NCBI RefSeq assembly: GCF_001298675.1
Contig: NZ_CYIG01000003.1
Location: 59,771 to 123,770 of the forward strand
Reading direction: 5' to 3'
Source of the DNA: Paenacidovorax caeni
GTDB lineage: Bacteria > Pseudomonadota > Gammaproteobacteria > Burkholderiales > Burkholderiaceae_C
DNA: 64,000 nucleotides
The notes below the pieces were generated by a model. That model was not told the DNA's origin. It saw only the letters and a list, made by a program, of their open reading frames with translations, and searched no databases. Shown here piece by piece: positions 41,294-52,174 of this stretch. The translations under genes and the position numbers were made by a program. Within the stretch, counting starts at the first letter, position 1; every line of letters starts with the position of its first letter.

Positions 41294-42592
41294 TTATTTG
41301 GACAAGGTGGAGCAAATAGGCCATGCGTCCAGGTCTATGGCATGGGTGATTTTCCAGACCTTGGAGTTATAGAGACGCGGAATTTTCAACTTTGTCACGA
41401 CGTTGAATCGAGGTTGCGGCCGCTCTGCCGTTCCCACGTTTTTCACATCGGTGATTTCAGCTGCGCCTTCAATGTTTTTGGCAATCAGGTTGTGCATTCC
41501 GCCGTCGGGCTTATCGACGCCCAGAACGTCTATGGCCACCCTGGGCACCCAGACTCCCATGGGCTGTCTGCTCTGATTCGCCACTTCCAGCACAACGTAA
41601 TAAGCCAGAAAGGCATGCAATACATTGGCCCGCCCACTCAAATGCACCTTAGTTGGGCAGCTTTCGTTATCCCAACTGGTGACCTGGTAGGTATATGGAT
41701 GGACATCGGCTGGGGAAATGATGGATGCCTCCCTTGCTCCGGGAGCGGAAGAAGTCGATGGGAAATCTCCCATCCAGAACATCCATGATGGATTGCGGAT
41801 ATAGAAACCATCCACCTGCTTCCAAGGATTGGCCTTGGTTTGTATTTTGATTCGAGGCGAATTCACGTAGCCCGCGACAAAATCATCCAGCCCACTGGAA
41901 TTTCCCGTCTTGTATTGATGCAGCAAACTGGCAAAGCTATCGCCGCGCTGCGCCATCAGCGCAAGAAAGCGCGGCCAGTCGGTATTCTGGGCTTGCAGTG
42001 CCCGCAGCCAGGCGCCCTGGCTCCAGCCGGTCTGGGCGAAGAACTGCACCAATTCCTCTTCCACCGATTCCTGCGCATCGAAATACGGGTTTTCGCCCAC
42101 CTGCTCGTAAAACGCCACGTAGTCCTTCACGCTGGCGAATTCCGATTGCCGGTAATCGTCGTACAGCACGCCCACGTCGGATTCAAATGCGCCGATTTCG
42201 GCGGCGATGTCCGATCCGTCATTGCGGCGCTCGGCAATGCCCTGCCACAGCTGCTTGTAAAAGTCGCGCAGCGCGGCCAACCGGGCCGCGTTGTCCTGCG
42301 GGGTGTCCCCCGCCTCCAGCGGCAGGGCCACGCGCACGCTGGCCAGGGGCGGCCGGTGGGGACTGAGCTTGGCGGTGGATTCGCCCGCCAGCAAATCGCC
42401 ATCGGCCGTTACGGCGTGCACCAGGTAGCGGGTTTCCTGCGTGCTGCCGTCGTCCAAGGTGGCGGCAAAGGTCAGCACCTCGCCGGGTGGGAAGACGGCC
42501 GGCCCATCGCCGCTGCCGCCACCGCAGGCCGCCAGGGCCAGGATCAGGGGCGCGAGAGCGCCCAGACGGGTCTTGTTCATGCGCATGCTCAT
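41294..42592 (-). CDS. lipoprotein of unknown function, paralogue 2
   Basis: 432 residues with lipobox LALAAC then GGGSGDGP. The domain plan is the same as paralogue 1: N-terminal beta segment (FPPGEVLTFAATLDDGST), central charged helical block nearly identical to paralogue 1, and a C-terminal half with CPTKVHLSGRANVLHAF and a final ICSTLSK. Start ATG at 42592; in-frame ATGs at 42586 and 42580 are alternatives. Followed at 13 bp by paralogue 1, preceded by the hydrolase gene and a repeat. Two cysteines near the C-terminal half (in SCPTK and PICST) are conserved among the paralogues and may form a disulfide. Function unknown. Confidence 0.82.
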   Translation of the reverse strand: MSMRMNKTRLGALAPLILALAACGGGSGDGPAVFPPGEVLTFAATLDDGSTQETRYLVHAVTADGDLLAGESTAKLSPHRPPLASVRVALPLEAGDTPQDNAARLAALRDFYKQLWQGIAERRNDGSDIAAEIGAFESDVGVLYDDYRQSEFASVKDYVAFYEQVGENPYFDAQESVEEELVQFFAQTGWSQGAWLRALQAQNTDWPRFLALMAQRGDSFASLLHQYKTGNSSGLDDFVAGYVNSPRIKIQTKANPWKQVDGFYIRNPSWMFWMGDFPSTSSAPGAREASIISPADVHPYTYQVTSWDNESCPTKVHLSGRANVLHAFLAYYVVLEVANQSRQPMGVWVPRVAIDVLGVDKPDGGMHNLIAKNIEGAAEITDVKNVGTAERPQPRFNVVTKLKIPRLYNSKVWKITHAIDLDAWPICSTLSK

Positions 42593-42610
42593 GCGGATTT
42601 CACTTTCTTT

Positions 42611-42661
42611 TTGATAGCTGCTTGCGCGCTTGCATCAAGCGCTGGAAGCCAATTTGGCTTG
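42611..42661. repeat. AGCGCTT palindromic repeat, copy 10
   Basis: TTGATAGCTGCTTGCGCGCTT, loop GCATC, AAGCGCTGGAAGCC, then AAGCCAATTTGGCTT as the second palindrome. It fills most of the 88-bp gap between hydrolase and paralogue 2. Confidence 0.82.
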
Positions 42662-42680
42662 CAAGCCAGCCAGCACCGAA

Positions 42681-44501
42681 CTACCAGCCACGCCCGTCAC
42701 CCTGCAGGCCCCGCTTGAATGCGTCGATCAGCGCGCGGGCCTTCTGCGGATCCAGGTAGGCCGCGGGCGCACTGCTGGACTTGGACTGCGCCTGCAGCAG
42801 CGCGTCGCGCTCCAGCGCATGCGCAGGGCAGACGGTGTCGCGCTGCGCGGGCGGCTCGCCCAGCAGGTAACTGGTGACCAGCGGATCGACGCAGGTGTCG
42901 GTGTAGGGATAGACGCCGTGCTGGTAATCACCGGGTACGAACACGCGGCGGGCGCGAGGCAGTTGGGTGAAGAAGGCGTTGGCCCCGTCGCTGGGGGTGG
43001 CGCCGTCGTACTGCGACTGCACGAACAGCACATCAAGCGGCTGGAGCGTCTGCAGACTGGGCTTTGCCACACTGGGCCGTTGCCAGAAGGCGCAGGCGTG
43101 GTTGGCCAGCAGGCCGCCGAAGTACCACGGCGCCTTGTCGGCCAGGCCGCGCACCGTGGCAGTCCATTGGGCCAGGTCGGTGATGGCGGGCGTATCGTTG
43201 CAGCGCACGGCTGCACCGGCCGCTGCCAGGCTATCCAGGGCGATGCGCTGCGGGGGCGCCAGCCACGTGCTGACGTAAGCAGGGTAGAACTGCTGCCACG
43301 CCAATTGGCGCAGAAAGGCGTCGCGCGCGGGGATGGCGGGGTCGAACACGTGCCGGGCCAGTGCGGCCTTTACGGCGTCGGGGTCGTCCAGGCCGGGCAC
43401 CTGCTGGCGCACCGCATCCAGCCCCTGGGCCACGGTGATGCGCTCCAGGTAGCCATTGGCGTCGACGCGGAAGTAGCTCAGGCCGCTGAGGGCTTCGCCC
43501 AGCACGGCCTGCACGCTGGGGCTCAGGGCCTGGACGGCGGCGCGCACCTCGGCAGCGCTGGTGCCCAGCCTGAAATAGTCCGCATGGCGTGCAGCGTAAG
43601 GGGCCAGCACCTCGTCGAACAGGCGCTGGCGCGCAGGCGGCTGCGCGTGCAGCAGCGCCTGCTCCATGGTGACGCCAAAGTCCATCACGCTGTCGAGCAC
43701 CATGCGGCCCACTTTGTCGGGGAACAGGCCTGCGTACCAGGCACCCAGCCAGGAGCCGTAGGAGTAGCCAACGTAATTGAGCTTGTCGTCGCCGAGCAGG
43801 CTGCGCAGCAAGTCCATGTCGCGCGCCATGGCCTCGGTGCTGATGTGGGGCGTGAGCGGGTTCTTCTGGCAGGCCTCGGCGGTCTTGCGGCCGTTGTAGT
43901 GCACGTTGGCCAGGTTGCCAGGGGTATCCCACCCGGTCACGCTGTAGTCGACGAAACGGCTCGGCTCGTTGGTGCCGCACTGCAGTTGCGTGCTCGCACC
44001 CACGCCCCGGGGCGAAAAGCCCACCATGTCGTATTCATCCAGCAGGCGCAGCTGCCGTGCGCCTTGCGCGTCGGCGGGGCTGCTGCCAGCGAACGCATCC
44101 CACAGGCGGAAGGTAAGGTTCAGGCCATCCACACCGGGGCCGCCCGGGTTGAACAGCAGCGCGCCGCGCCGTGCCTCGGGCTTGCCCGCTGCCAGGCGCA
44201 TGACCGCAAGGGTGATATCGCCATGCGCGGGGTTGCCCCAGTCGAGCGGCGCGCGCACCAGGGCGCAGCGCAGCCGCTGGCTGCCGCGCAGCGCGTTCAT
44301 GGCGTCGCTGGGATGGCCCAGAATGCCGGGGTCGCATTCCGTCCATTGCACGACCTGCGCGCGGTAGGGCTGCAGCGGGTCGGGCGGGCTGGTGCCATCA
44401 CTGCCACCGCAGGCGGCCAGGGCCAGTGCCCATACGGTCAGACAGGCGGGCGCCGCCTTGCGCGCGCAGCGCATCACTTTTTGCGAGAGGAGTTGCGACA
44501 T
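42681..44501 (-). CDS. TAP-like alpha/beta hydrolase lipoprotein
   Basis: 606 residues with lipobox LALAAC then GGSDG. Serine hydrolase of the tripeptidyl-aminopeptidase-like family: oxyanion region LFNPGGPGVDG, arginine-containing GFSPRGVGAST, nucleophile GYSYGSWLGAWY near residue 250, acid in VQSQYDGATPSD, histidine in PGDYQHGVYPY, and a TAP C-terminal domain. Family members cleave N-terminal peptides or small esters. ATG at 44501 directly abuts the stop of the upstream lipoprotein (TGAATG), so translation is coupled. Substrate unknown; co-expression with the lipoproteins suggests a joint envelope task. Confidence 0.88.
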   Translation of the reverse strand: MSQLLSQKVMRCARKAAPACLTVWALALAACGGSDGTSPPDPLQPYRAQVVQWTECDPGILGHPSDAMNALRGSQRLRCALVRAPLDWGNPAHGDITLAVMRLAAGKPEARRGALLFNPGGPGVDGLNLTFRLWDAFAGSSPADAQGARQLRLLDEYDMVGFSPRGVGASTQLQCGTNEPSRFVDYSVTGWDTPGNLANVHYNGRKTAEACQKNPLTPHISTEAMARDMDLLRSLLGDDKLNYVGYSYGSWLGAWYAGLFPDKVGRMVLDSVMDFGVTMEQALLHAQPPARQRLFDEVLAPYAARHADYFRLGTSAAEVRAAVQALSPSVQAVLGEALSGLSYFRVDANGYLERITVAQGLDAVRQQVPGLDDPDAVKAALARHVFDPAIPARDAFLRQLAWQQFYPAYVSTWLAPPQRIALDSLAAAGAAVRCNDTPAITDLAQWTATVRGLADKAPWYFGGLLANHACAFWQRPSVAKPSLQTLQPLDVLFVQSQYDGATPSDGANAFFTQLPRARRVFVPGDYQHGVYPYTDTCVDPLVTSYLLGEPPAQRDTVCPAHALERDALLQAQSKSSSAPAAYLDPQKARALIDAFKRGLQGDGRGW

Positions 44502-45854
44502 TCACTTCACCTCGCAGGTACGCACCCAGGGCGAATTGAAGATGAAGCTCGGCGTGACCTTGACCCGGGCCGTGAAACCGGGGCGCGGTGCCGCTTCTGT
44601 GCCAATATTCTTGAGATCCTTGATCTCCATATTGACGCTCAGGCTCTTGATCAACTGCCGATTGAAGAACGCAGTGCCCCCCGTTTGGTAGAAGCCGCCA
44701 TTGGGGTCATCCACTTCACGGATCTCGCCTTCATATCCCACGGCACGAAAGACATCCATACCGAAGGACGAGAGAAAAGTCCCCGGCAGACTGGCGTGTT
44801 TCTCTTCGGTGTATTTCATTTTCCATTCAAGGTCTGCCTGCGCAACGCCCAGGCGCCCCCGGATGGAAAGTTTGGTAGGGCATATCTCTTTTTTCTCTCC
44901 CACGCGGTGGTAATTCGAGATATTGGTATCCTGACTCGACAAAATGGCGACCGAGGATTGCTCGCTCGAATTGATCCGGACACCCCACGATTTGTTGGTC
45001 ACAAAGAATTTTTCTGCCCCGGTGTCCTGCGAAGCATCGGCTTTGGCAACGTTATCAAGTGAAGCGGCTTTGGATCGGCCGACGTAGCGGCCAATGAATT
45101 CGTCCATGGTGATCGGGACCTGTCTGCGCCAATTCAGCTCGTGCCACAGATGCAGCAGGCTGGCGAAGCTGTCTTTACGCGAGGCCATCACATTCAAAAA
45201 GTCCGGCCAAGTGAGCCCCGGACTGAGGCGCTCGAGCGCCCGCACCCAATTCCCCTGGGCCCATCCCGTGCGGTAGAAAAACTCCACCAGTTCTTCTTCA
45301 ACCCATTCCTGTTCGTCGAAATACGGGTTTTCGCCCACTTGCTCGTAAAAGGTCACATAGTCCTTCACGCTGAAAAAACCCGAGACCTGAAAATCTTCGT
45401 ACAGCGCTCCCACATCGGTTTCATAGGCGCCAATTTCGGCGGCGATATCCGATCCGTCGTTGCGGCGTTCGGCAATGCCCTGCCATAGCTGCTTGTAGAA
45501 AACGCGCAATGAGGCAAGCCGGGGGGTATCGCCCTGCAGGGAATCGCCCGACTCCAGCGGCAGCGCCACCAGCACACCGGCCAGCGGCGGCCGCTTGCGG
45601 GGGCCAACCGACATCTTTTCGGAGACGTCATCCACCAGCAAATCGCCGTCGGCGGTGACGCCGTGCATCAGGTAGTGGCTTTCCTGCGTGCTGCCATCGG
45701 GCAGGGTGGCGGCAAAGGTCACCACCTCGCCGGGCTGGAAGATGGCGGACTCTTCACTGCCACCGCCACAGGCGGTCAGGGCCAGCGCCAGAAGCGGTAA
45801 AACGCCCCAGCGGGCTGGGCGTTGGAACAGGTGGGTGTTCAGGGGTCTCTTCAT
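44502..45854 (-). CDS. lipoprotein of unknown function, paralogue 3
   Basis: 450 residues with lipobox LALTAC then GGGSEESA. Same family as paralogues 1 and 2 and first gene of the operon. The N-terminal segment (FQPGEVVTFAATLPDGSTQE) and helical block (YKQLWQGIAERRNDGSD, SVKDYVTFYEQVGENPYF) match well. After about residue 200 it diverges much more than the other two differ from each other. It ends WVRTCEVK right before the hydrolase start. I see no recognised domain. The order lipoprotein-hydrolase-lipoprotein-lipoprotein-hydrolase relic implies that a two-gene unit was duplicated. Confidence 0.82.
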   Translation of the reverse strand: MKRPLNTHLFQRPARWGVLPLLALALTACGGGSEESAIFQPGEVVTFAATLPDGSTQESHYLMHGVTADGDLLVDDVSEKMSVGPRKRPPLAGVLVALPLESGDSLQGDTPRLASLRVFYKQLWQGIAERRNDGSDIAAEIGAYETDVGALYEDFQVSGFFSVKDYVTFYEQVGENPYFDEQEWVEEELVEFFYRTGWAQGNWVRALERLSPGLTWPDFLNVMASRKDSFASLLHLWHELNWRRQVPITMDEFIGRYVGRSKAASLDNVAKADASQDTGAEKFFVTNKSWGVRINSSEQSSVAILSSQDTNISNYHRVGEKKEICPTKLSIRGRLGVAQADLEWKMKYTEEKHASLPGTFLSSFGMDVFRAVGYEGEIREVDDPNGGFYQTGGTAFFNRQLIKSLSVNMEIKDLKNIGTEAAPRPGFTARVKVTPSFIFNSPWVRTCEVK

Positions 45855-46184
45855 TTTTAGGTCGCTGGTGGAGTTTGTTCAGTACGGGTGGGGAGATGTC
45901 AGGGCTGGCAATCAGCGCAGCCCCTGACCGACCGGGCCGTCGGCACGGTGCAGCCCTGTGCAGTCATACCGGCGAGGCTATGCGGATGCCGCGCAAAGCG
46001 CCTCCACTGAGCGCCACTGCGCGGCACATTGCGTGGAACAGGAAATCGGTGCGAACCGGAGGTGCCCCGCCCAGCTGCGCCCGCGCACACGGGGGTGGAA
46101 ATGGGCAAAAAAATAGCTGCCAGCGCTTGCTGGACAAGCGCTGGCAGCTATCAAAAAAGGGGCAGTCGGTGCTTCAGGCCAGGG
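45855..46184. other. intergenic region with one repeat
   Basis: 330 bp between the lipoprotein operon and the AraC gene end. Apart from repeat copy 11 I see no gene. The part near 45855-45920 should hold the lipoprotein operon promoter. Confidence 0.45.
46113..46151. repeat. AGCGCTT palindromic repeat, copy 11 (perfect)
   Basis: Perfect 17-bp arms ATAGCTGCCAGCGCTTG and CAAGCGCTGGCAGCTAT around loop CTGGA, with A-runs on both sides. The best-conserved copy of stem I in the window. Likely works as a terminator for the AraC gene or the opposite strand. Confidence 0.92.
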
Positions 46185-47192
46185 TTATGCCTGTGCCGTT
46201 TCGGTGTGCTGCTGCCGCACATCGCCAGGCGCGGCGGCAAAGCGTTGCTTGAAGGCCCGGTAGAACCAGGAGAGGTTGTTGAAGCCCGCGTCATACGCAA
46301 TGGCGCTCACTGTGCTGCGTGCGTGCCGGGGGTTGGTCAGGTGGTCGAAGGCCCGTTGCAGGCGCAGCTCCAGCAGGTAGTCACTGAAGGCGGTGCCCTC
46401 CTGCTCGAACAGCGCGCGCACGTAGCGGGCGGATATGCCGTGGCGCGTGGCCACCCATTCCAGCGACAGGTCGCCACGCCAGGCGTGCACGCGCAGATCG
46501 GCCTGGATCGCCTTGAGCCGCGCCTGCCGCAGGCCACGCGCGCTGGCGCGTGCCCGCGCCCGGGGCGTGGCGCCCAGGGCCAGGGCGCCGAGATCCAGCA
46601 GTTGATCGCTGAGGCGCAGGCGCTCGGCATCGCTGGCATCGCCGGGGCTGGCAGACCGTGTCAGCTCCAGCGCCTGCTGGATCAGCAGCCGCAGGGGCAA
46701 GGTGTCGGAGAGCGGCTGGCGCAGGGCACGGTCGACGTCGGCCACATCGGGCAACAAGCGTTGGCGCGGGAAGGCGATGAGCAGGCACTTTGACAGGGGG
46801 CTGTAGAACTCCGAGCGCCCTGCCCGCTCATTGAGTGCGAAGCAGCCAGAGTTGGGGGTGCAGACGATCTCGCCGCGATGCCCCAGCCCGCGCTGGCGCA
46901 CCATCCAGTCCGCGCCGGCGCGTTGTTCCAGCGGGCTGCCGGGGTTGAGAAACAACAGCATGTCGTCATTGCCATCGCCAAGCTGGCGGTCGCTGCGGCT
47001 GACGCTCAGGGGCGAACACTCGACCGCAGCCACGGCGACGCCGGGCAACAGGCGGATGCGCATGGACAGGCTGAGGTTGCCGTCATCCACGATGTCGGGC
47101 GCCATGTTGGCCATGGCAGCACAGGTTTCGCGCGCGGCGTCCGCGCGTTCGTGCGGGAAATGGTTGCGGGTGTCGAATTCAATGAATGCCAT
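46185..47192 (-). CDS. AraC-family transcriptional regulator
   Basis: 335 residues. The N-terminal part (about 1-190) is an AraC-binding-like domain (RIRLLPGVAVAAVECSPLS). The C-terminal double HTH (about 225-325) has LSLEWVATRHGISARYVRALFEQEG and the signature SAIAYDAGFNNLSWFYRAFKQRF, cut here to show key parts (AYDAGFNNLSWFYRAFK). ATG at 47192. No obvious target is adjacent; the lipoprotein operon lies downstream on the same strand, 330 bp away, so a link is only possible. Confidence 0.88.
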   Translation of the reverse strand: MAFIEFDTRNHFPHERADAARETCAAMANMAPDIVDDGNLSLSMRIRLLPGVAVAAVECSPLSVSRSDRQLGDGNDDMLLFLNPGSPLEQRAGADWMVRQRGLGHRGEIVCTPNSGCFALNERAGRSEFYSPLSKCLLIAFPRQRLLPDVADVDRALRQPLSDTLPLRLLIQQALELTRSASPGDASDAERLRLSDQLLDLGALALGATPRARARASARGLRQARLKAIQADLRVHAWRGDLSLEWVATRHGISARYVRALFEQEGTAFSDYLLELRLQRAFDHLTNPRHARSTVSAIAYDAGFNNLSWFYRAFKQRFAAAPGDVRQQHTETAQA

Positions 47193-47392
47193 GTCACCGT
47201 AGCGCCCCCGGTACCGAAGGCGGCCTCTGCGAAGTTCATCGGGAAGCGCTGGTGGCTTGCACCAGTCGCTTCTGTGCGAGCTTGCGCGCGCTTCACCAAA
47301 GTGGTGCGCAGTCTAGGAAGGCCCCGGGACTGCGTCCATCGCCCAAAAAGACTAAGCGCCAGCTTTCACGCCGCCACCCGTTTTCTACACGC

Positions 47393-48016
47393 TTACTGCG
47401 GCACATCTGCCACCGCATCCCAGGGCACACCGGGCAGACTCTCGTAGTGCGCCACCAGCACCAGCCGCGCCGGTGCACCTGCGCACTGTGCCAGCGCCTG
47501 CTGCAGGTACTGAATGGAGGGTTTGTCCAGCGCGGCAATGGGCTCGTCGATCAGCGTCAGCGGCGCGCCACTGGCCAGGGCCGTAGCCATGAAGATCTTG
47601 CGCTGGGTGCCGCTGGAAAGGGCGTGAAACGGCTTGTCCAGGTGCTGCGCCAGGCTCCAGCCCTGCACATGTGCCTGCAGCGCGGCATCGCTCCACTGCG
47701 GACAGTGCGCAGGCAGGCTCTGCAGCCACTGCGCCGGGGTCTGGCCGTCGTGTGCGGGCAGGCCAGGCAAACGCGGGTCGATCCAGAAAACCTGGCGGCG
47801 GTAGGCCTCGGGCTGCGCTGCGGCATCCACGCCCTGCAGCAGCAGCCTCCCCTGCGTGGGCGCAAGCTGCCCGGCCAGCAGGCGCAGCAGCGTGGTCTTG
47901 CCCGCGCCATCGCCGCCGCGCACCAGCGCCACACCAGGGCCCCAGGCGTGCGACCAGTGCGCCCACAGCGGGCAGCCCGGGTAGGCAAAAGCAAGGTCAT
48001 GCATCTGCAGCAGCAT
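47393..48016 (-). CDS. solitary ABC-type ATPase
   Basis: 207 residues, a small ABC ATP-binding protein without a permease gene nearby. Walker A is GGDGAGKTTLLRLLAG. Then comes a Q-loop region (QVFWIDPRLP, in which the usual glutamine is shifted), a degenerate signature LSSGTQRK, Walker B TLIDEPIAALD and switch histidine LVAHYES. Size and compactness recall CcmA-type exporters. ATG at 48016 has AGGAGAA upstream; a second in-frame ATG lies at 48004. Role unknown. Confidence 0.78.
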   Translation of the reverse strand: MLLQMHDLAFAYPGCPLWAHWSHAWGPGVALVRGGDGAGKTTLLRLLAGQLAPTQGRLLLQGVDAAAQPEAYRRQVFWIDPRLPGLPAHDGQTPAQWLQSLPAHCPQWSDAALQAHVQGWSLAQHLDKPFHALSSGTQRKIFMATALASGAPLTLIDEPIAALDKPSIQYLQQALAQCAGAPARLVLVAHYESLPGVPWDAVADVPQ

Positions 48017-48261
48017 CGGCGGTGTTCTCCTGGAAAAAGTGCGCAGAGTGTAGGACGACGCTGAACAAGTCGCCGCGATGGCACGTGCCCTGGTTTGGCA
48101 TGGGATGCTTGGCATGGGATGCCAGGCGTAAACGGCAGCCCTAGCCGTAGCAGCCGTAGCCATGGCGAGGATTGGCAACGCGGCCGACCGCCCCAATCCA
48201 GGGATACGCGACACGCGCGGACTTGTCCGGCGTTGCCTTTCATGCCGGACAATGCCGCGCC

Positions 48262-48618
48262 ATGGCACTGGACTACCTCGATTTCGACTACAGCGAAGAC
48301 TTTGACGGCAACGGCACCTGGGACGCCATGGCCGCCGTGCGGCCCGAGCGCATGCCTGCGCTGCGTGCCGAGCTGGCGCAGCTGCTGGCATGGGCGCATG
48401 CAGCGTTCGCGGGCCGCCAGGGGCCGTGCGAAGACGGCGGCGACTGGGATTACGACCTGCAGGCGCAGGACGAGGCAGGCCAACCGCTGCACGCGCGCTA
48501 TGGCGCGGGCACGCTGGACCTTGAGGGCGCACCCGGCGGCGGGCTGACCACGGTGACGCTCACGCTCAGCGGCTCGCCCGCGTTCGGCGCGGCGCTGCGC
48601 GAGCGCTGGGGAGTCTGA
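48262..48618 (+). CDS. small conserved protein, unknown function
   Basis: 118 residues, acidic, no signal peptide or membrane segment. It starts MALDYLDFDYSEDFDGNGTWDAMA. The sequence contains an acidic, aromatic-rich N-terminus, a Leu/Ala helix (about 30-52), DGGDWDYDLQAQD, and a C-terminal strand-rich part. I do not recognise a domain. ATG at 48262 is chosen because the upstream frame (to 48172) has atypical composition. It converges on dut. Confidence 0.6.
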   Translation: MALDYLDFDYSEDFDGNGTWDAMAAVRPERMPALRAELAQLLAWAHAAFAGRQGPCEDGGDWDYDLQAQDEAGQPLHARYGAGTLDLEGAPGGGLTTVTLTLSGSPAFGAALRERWGV

Positions 48619-48626
48619 GCGCCTGT

Positions 48627-49073
48627 TTAGTGCTTGCCGGTGGAGCCGTAGCCGCCCTCACCACGCTCACTGGCAGGAAACTCGCTGACCACATTGAACT
48701 GTGCCTGCACCACCGGCACGATGACCAGTTGCGCCAGCCGCTCCATGGGCTGCAGGGTAAAGGCCGTGCTGCTGCGGTTCCAGGCGCTCACCATGAGCTG
48801 GCCCTGGTAGTCGCTGTCGATCAGGCCCACCAGGTTGCCCAGCACGATGCCGTGCTTGTGGCCCAGGCCCGAGCGCGGCAGGATCAACGCGGCATAGCCG
48901 GGGTCTTTCAAATAGATGGCAATGCCCGTGGGCACGAGCTGCCAGGCGTTCGGCTCCAGCGTGAGCGGCGCGTCCAGGCAGGCGCGCAAATCCAGGCCGG
49001 CGCTGCCGGGCGTGGCGTAGGCGGGAAGCTGTTCCGCCATGCGCGGGTCGAGGATCTTGACGTCGATTTTCAT
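48627..49073 (-). CDS. dut: deoxyuridine 5'-triphosphate nucleotidohydrolase
   Basis: 148-residue trimeric dUTPase that hydrolyses dUTP to dUMP and keeps uracil out of DNA. All five motifs are present: [46 protein letters not shown] and the C-terminal [13 protein letters not shown] at 49073 gives [13 protein letters not shown], the normal start; in-frame ATG at 49094 is possible. Lies 120 bp downstream of coaBC on the same strand. Confidence 0.96.
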   Translation of the reverse strand: MKIDVKILDPRMAEQLPAYATPGSAGLDLRACLDAPLTLEPNAWQLVPTGIAIYLKDPGYAALILPRSGLGHKHGIVLGNLVGLIDSDYQGQLMVSAWNRSSTAFTLQPMERLAQLVIVPVVQAQFNVVSEFPASERGEGGYGSTGKH

Positions 49074-49193
49074 AAGTGCATTTTCGTTATTCATCGCTGC
49101 GTGCCACCCGCAGCGCATGGCACTGGCGCGGCCCAGGCACAGGTAGCGCCCCTGCCACGCACAGTGAGAGAGTGGGAGAAGGCGCGATGCGCC

Positions 49194-50417
49194 TCAGGGG
49201 ATGCTGGATTCCAGGCGCTGCGCAATGTCGGCAATGAGCTGCTGCGCCAACTGGCGCTTGCTGGCGCGCGGCAGCTCGCGGTGGCCGTGCGCGTCCACCA
49301 GCAGCAGGGCGTTGTCGTCCTGGCCGAAGGTGGCGGGGCCAATGTTGCCCACCAGCAGCGGCACGCCCTTGCGCGCACGCTTGGCCTGGGCGTGGGCCAG
49401 CAGGTTCTCGCTCTCGGCGGCAAAGCCCACGCAGAACAACTGGCCCGCGCGGGCACGCTCCGACTGCGCGACGGTGGCGAGGATGTCGGGGTTCTCCACG
49501 AAGGCGAGCTGAGGCACCTGGCCGCTGCCGTCCTTCTTGATCTTGTGCTCGGCGCTGCTGGCCGGGCGCCAGTCGGCTACCGCCGCCGTTGCTATAAAAA
49601 CAGTAGCTTCTGGCGCTTGTTGGGCAACGGCTTCGAGCATGTTTTGCGCCGATTGCACGTCAATGCGGCGCACGCCGCGCGGCGTGGGCAGGTGCACCGG
49701 GCCGGCCACCAGGGTCACGTCGGCGCCTGCCTCCTGCGCAGCACGGGCAATGGCAAAGCCCATCTTGCCGCTGGAGAGGTTGGTGATACCGCGCACCGGG
49801 TCGATGGCCTCGAACGTTGGGCCCGCCGTGACCAGCACGCGCTGGCCTGCGAGGTGCTTGGGCGCGAAGAAGGCGATGAGTTCATCGAGCAGCTCCGGTG
49901 GCTCCAGCATGCGGCCGTCGCCGGTTTCACCGCAGGCCTGCGCCCCATGGCCTACGCCGAGCACGGTGGCACCGTCCTGCGCCACCTGGGCCAGGTTGCG
50001 CTGGGTGGCGGGGTGCGCCCACATTTCGCGGTTCATGGCCGGAGCGATGAGCAAGGGCACCCGCTCCGTCGGCCGCGCCAGGCACAGCAGCGAGAGCAGT
50101 TCATCGGCACGCCCCTGCACCAGGCGCGCGATGAAGTCGGCGCTGCACGGCGCGATGAGGATCGCGTCGGCCTCGCGGCTGAGGTTGATGTGGGGCATGT
50201 TGTTGGGCGCGCGCGCGTCCCACTGCGAGCCGTAGACCGGCCGCCCCGACAGGGCCTGCATGGTCACGGGCGTGATGAACTGGGCGGCGGCCTCGGTCAT
50301 CACCACCTGCACGCTGGCCCCGGCCTTGATGAGCAGCCGGGTCAGCTCGGCGCTCTTGTAGCAGGCCACGCCGCCGCTCAGGCCCAGGACGATGTGTTTG
50401 CCTTGCAGTTCATTCAT
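49194..50417 (-). CDS. coaBC: bifunctional phosphopantothenoylcysteine decarboxylase / synthetase
   Basis: 407-residue CoA biosynthesis enzyme. The N-terminal flavoprotein part (CoaC) has [14 protein letters not shown], the [19 protein letters not shown] region and a catalytic cysteine in [14 protein letters not shown]. The C-terminal CoaB part has [22 protein letters not shown] and GFAAES. ATG at 50417 gives [16 protein letters not shown]; the frame is open upstream without likeness. Residues around 263-275 ([15 protein letters not shown]) are coded by a stretch resembling the dispersed repeat. Confidence 0.95.
   Translation of the reverse strand: MNELQGKHIVLGLSGGVACYKSAELTRLLIKAGASVQVVMTEAAAQFITPVTMQALSGRPVYGSQWDARAPNNMPHINLSREADAILIAPCSADFIARLVQGRADELLSLLCLARPTERVPLLIAPAMNREMWAHPATQRNLAQVAQDGATVLGVGHGAQACGETGDGRMLEPPELLDELIAFFAPKHLAGQRVLVTAGPTFEAIDPVRGITNLSSGKMGFAIARAAQEAGADVTLVAGPVHLPTPRGVRRIDVQSAQNMLEAVAQQAPEATVFIATAAVADWRPASSAEHKIKKDGSGQVPQLAFVENPDILATVAQSERARAGQLFCVGFAAESENLLAHAQAKRARKGVPLLVGNIGPATFGQDDNALLLVDAHGHRELPRASKRQLAQQLIADIAQRLESSIP
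49588..49636. repeat. AGCGCTT palindromic repeat-like sequence, copy 12, inside coaBC
   Basis: TTGCTATAAAAACAGTAGCTTCTGGCGCTTG, loop TTGGG, CAACGGCTTCGAGC. Only half is well conserved; it codes for [15 protein letters not shown] on the minus strand. AT-rich unlike its surroundings. Confidence 0.45.
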
Positions 50418-50494
50418 GGGCGCGCAATTTAGCAGACGCCGTGCGGGGCCAAGCTCGCTATGGGCATGGGCCATGGCCGGGGCGGACTTTATAA

Positions 50495-52171
<1,677 letters not shown>

Positions 52172-52174
52172 CCC

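Noticed and set aside
42630..45062. 810-codon plus-strand open frame across the hydrolase and lipoprotein 3
   Set aside because: Runs across two intact lipoprotein-type genes on the minus strand and has no recognisable features.
48095..48122. Direct repeat TTGGCATGGGATGC in tandem
   Set aside because: A 14-bp doublet only; seen once, with no sign of function.
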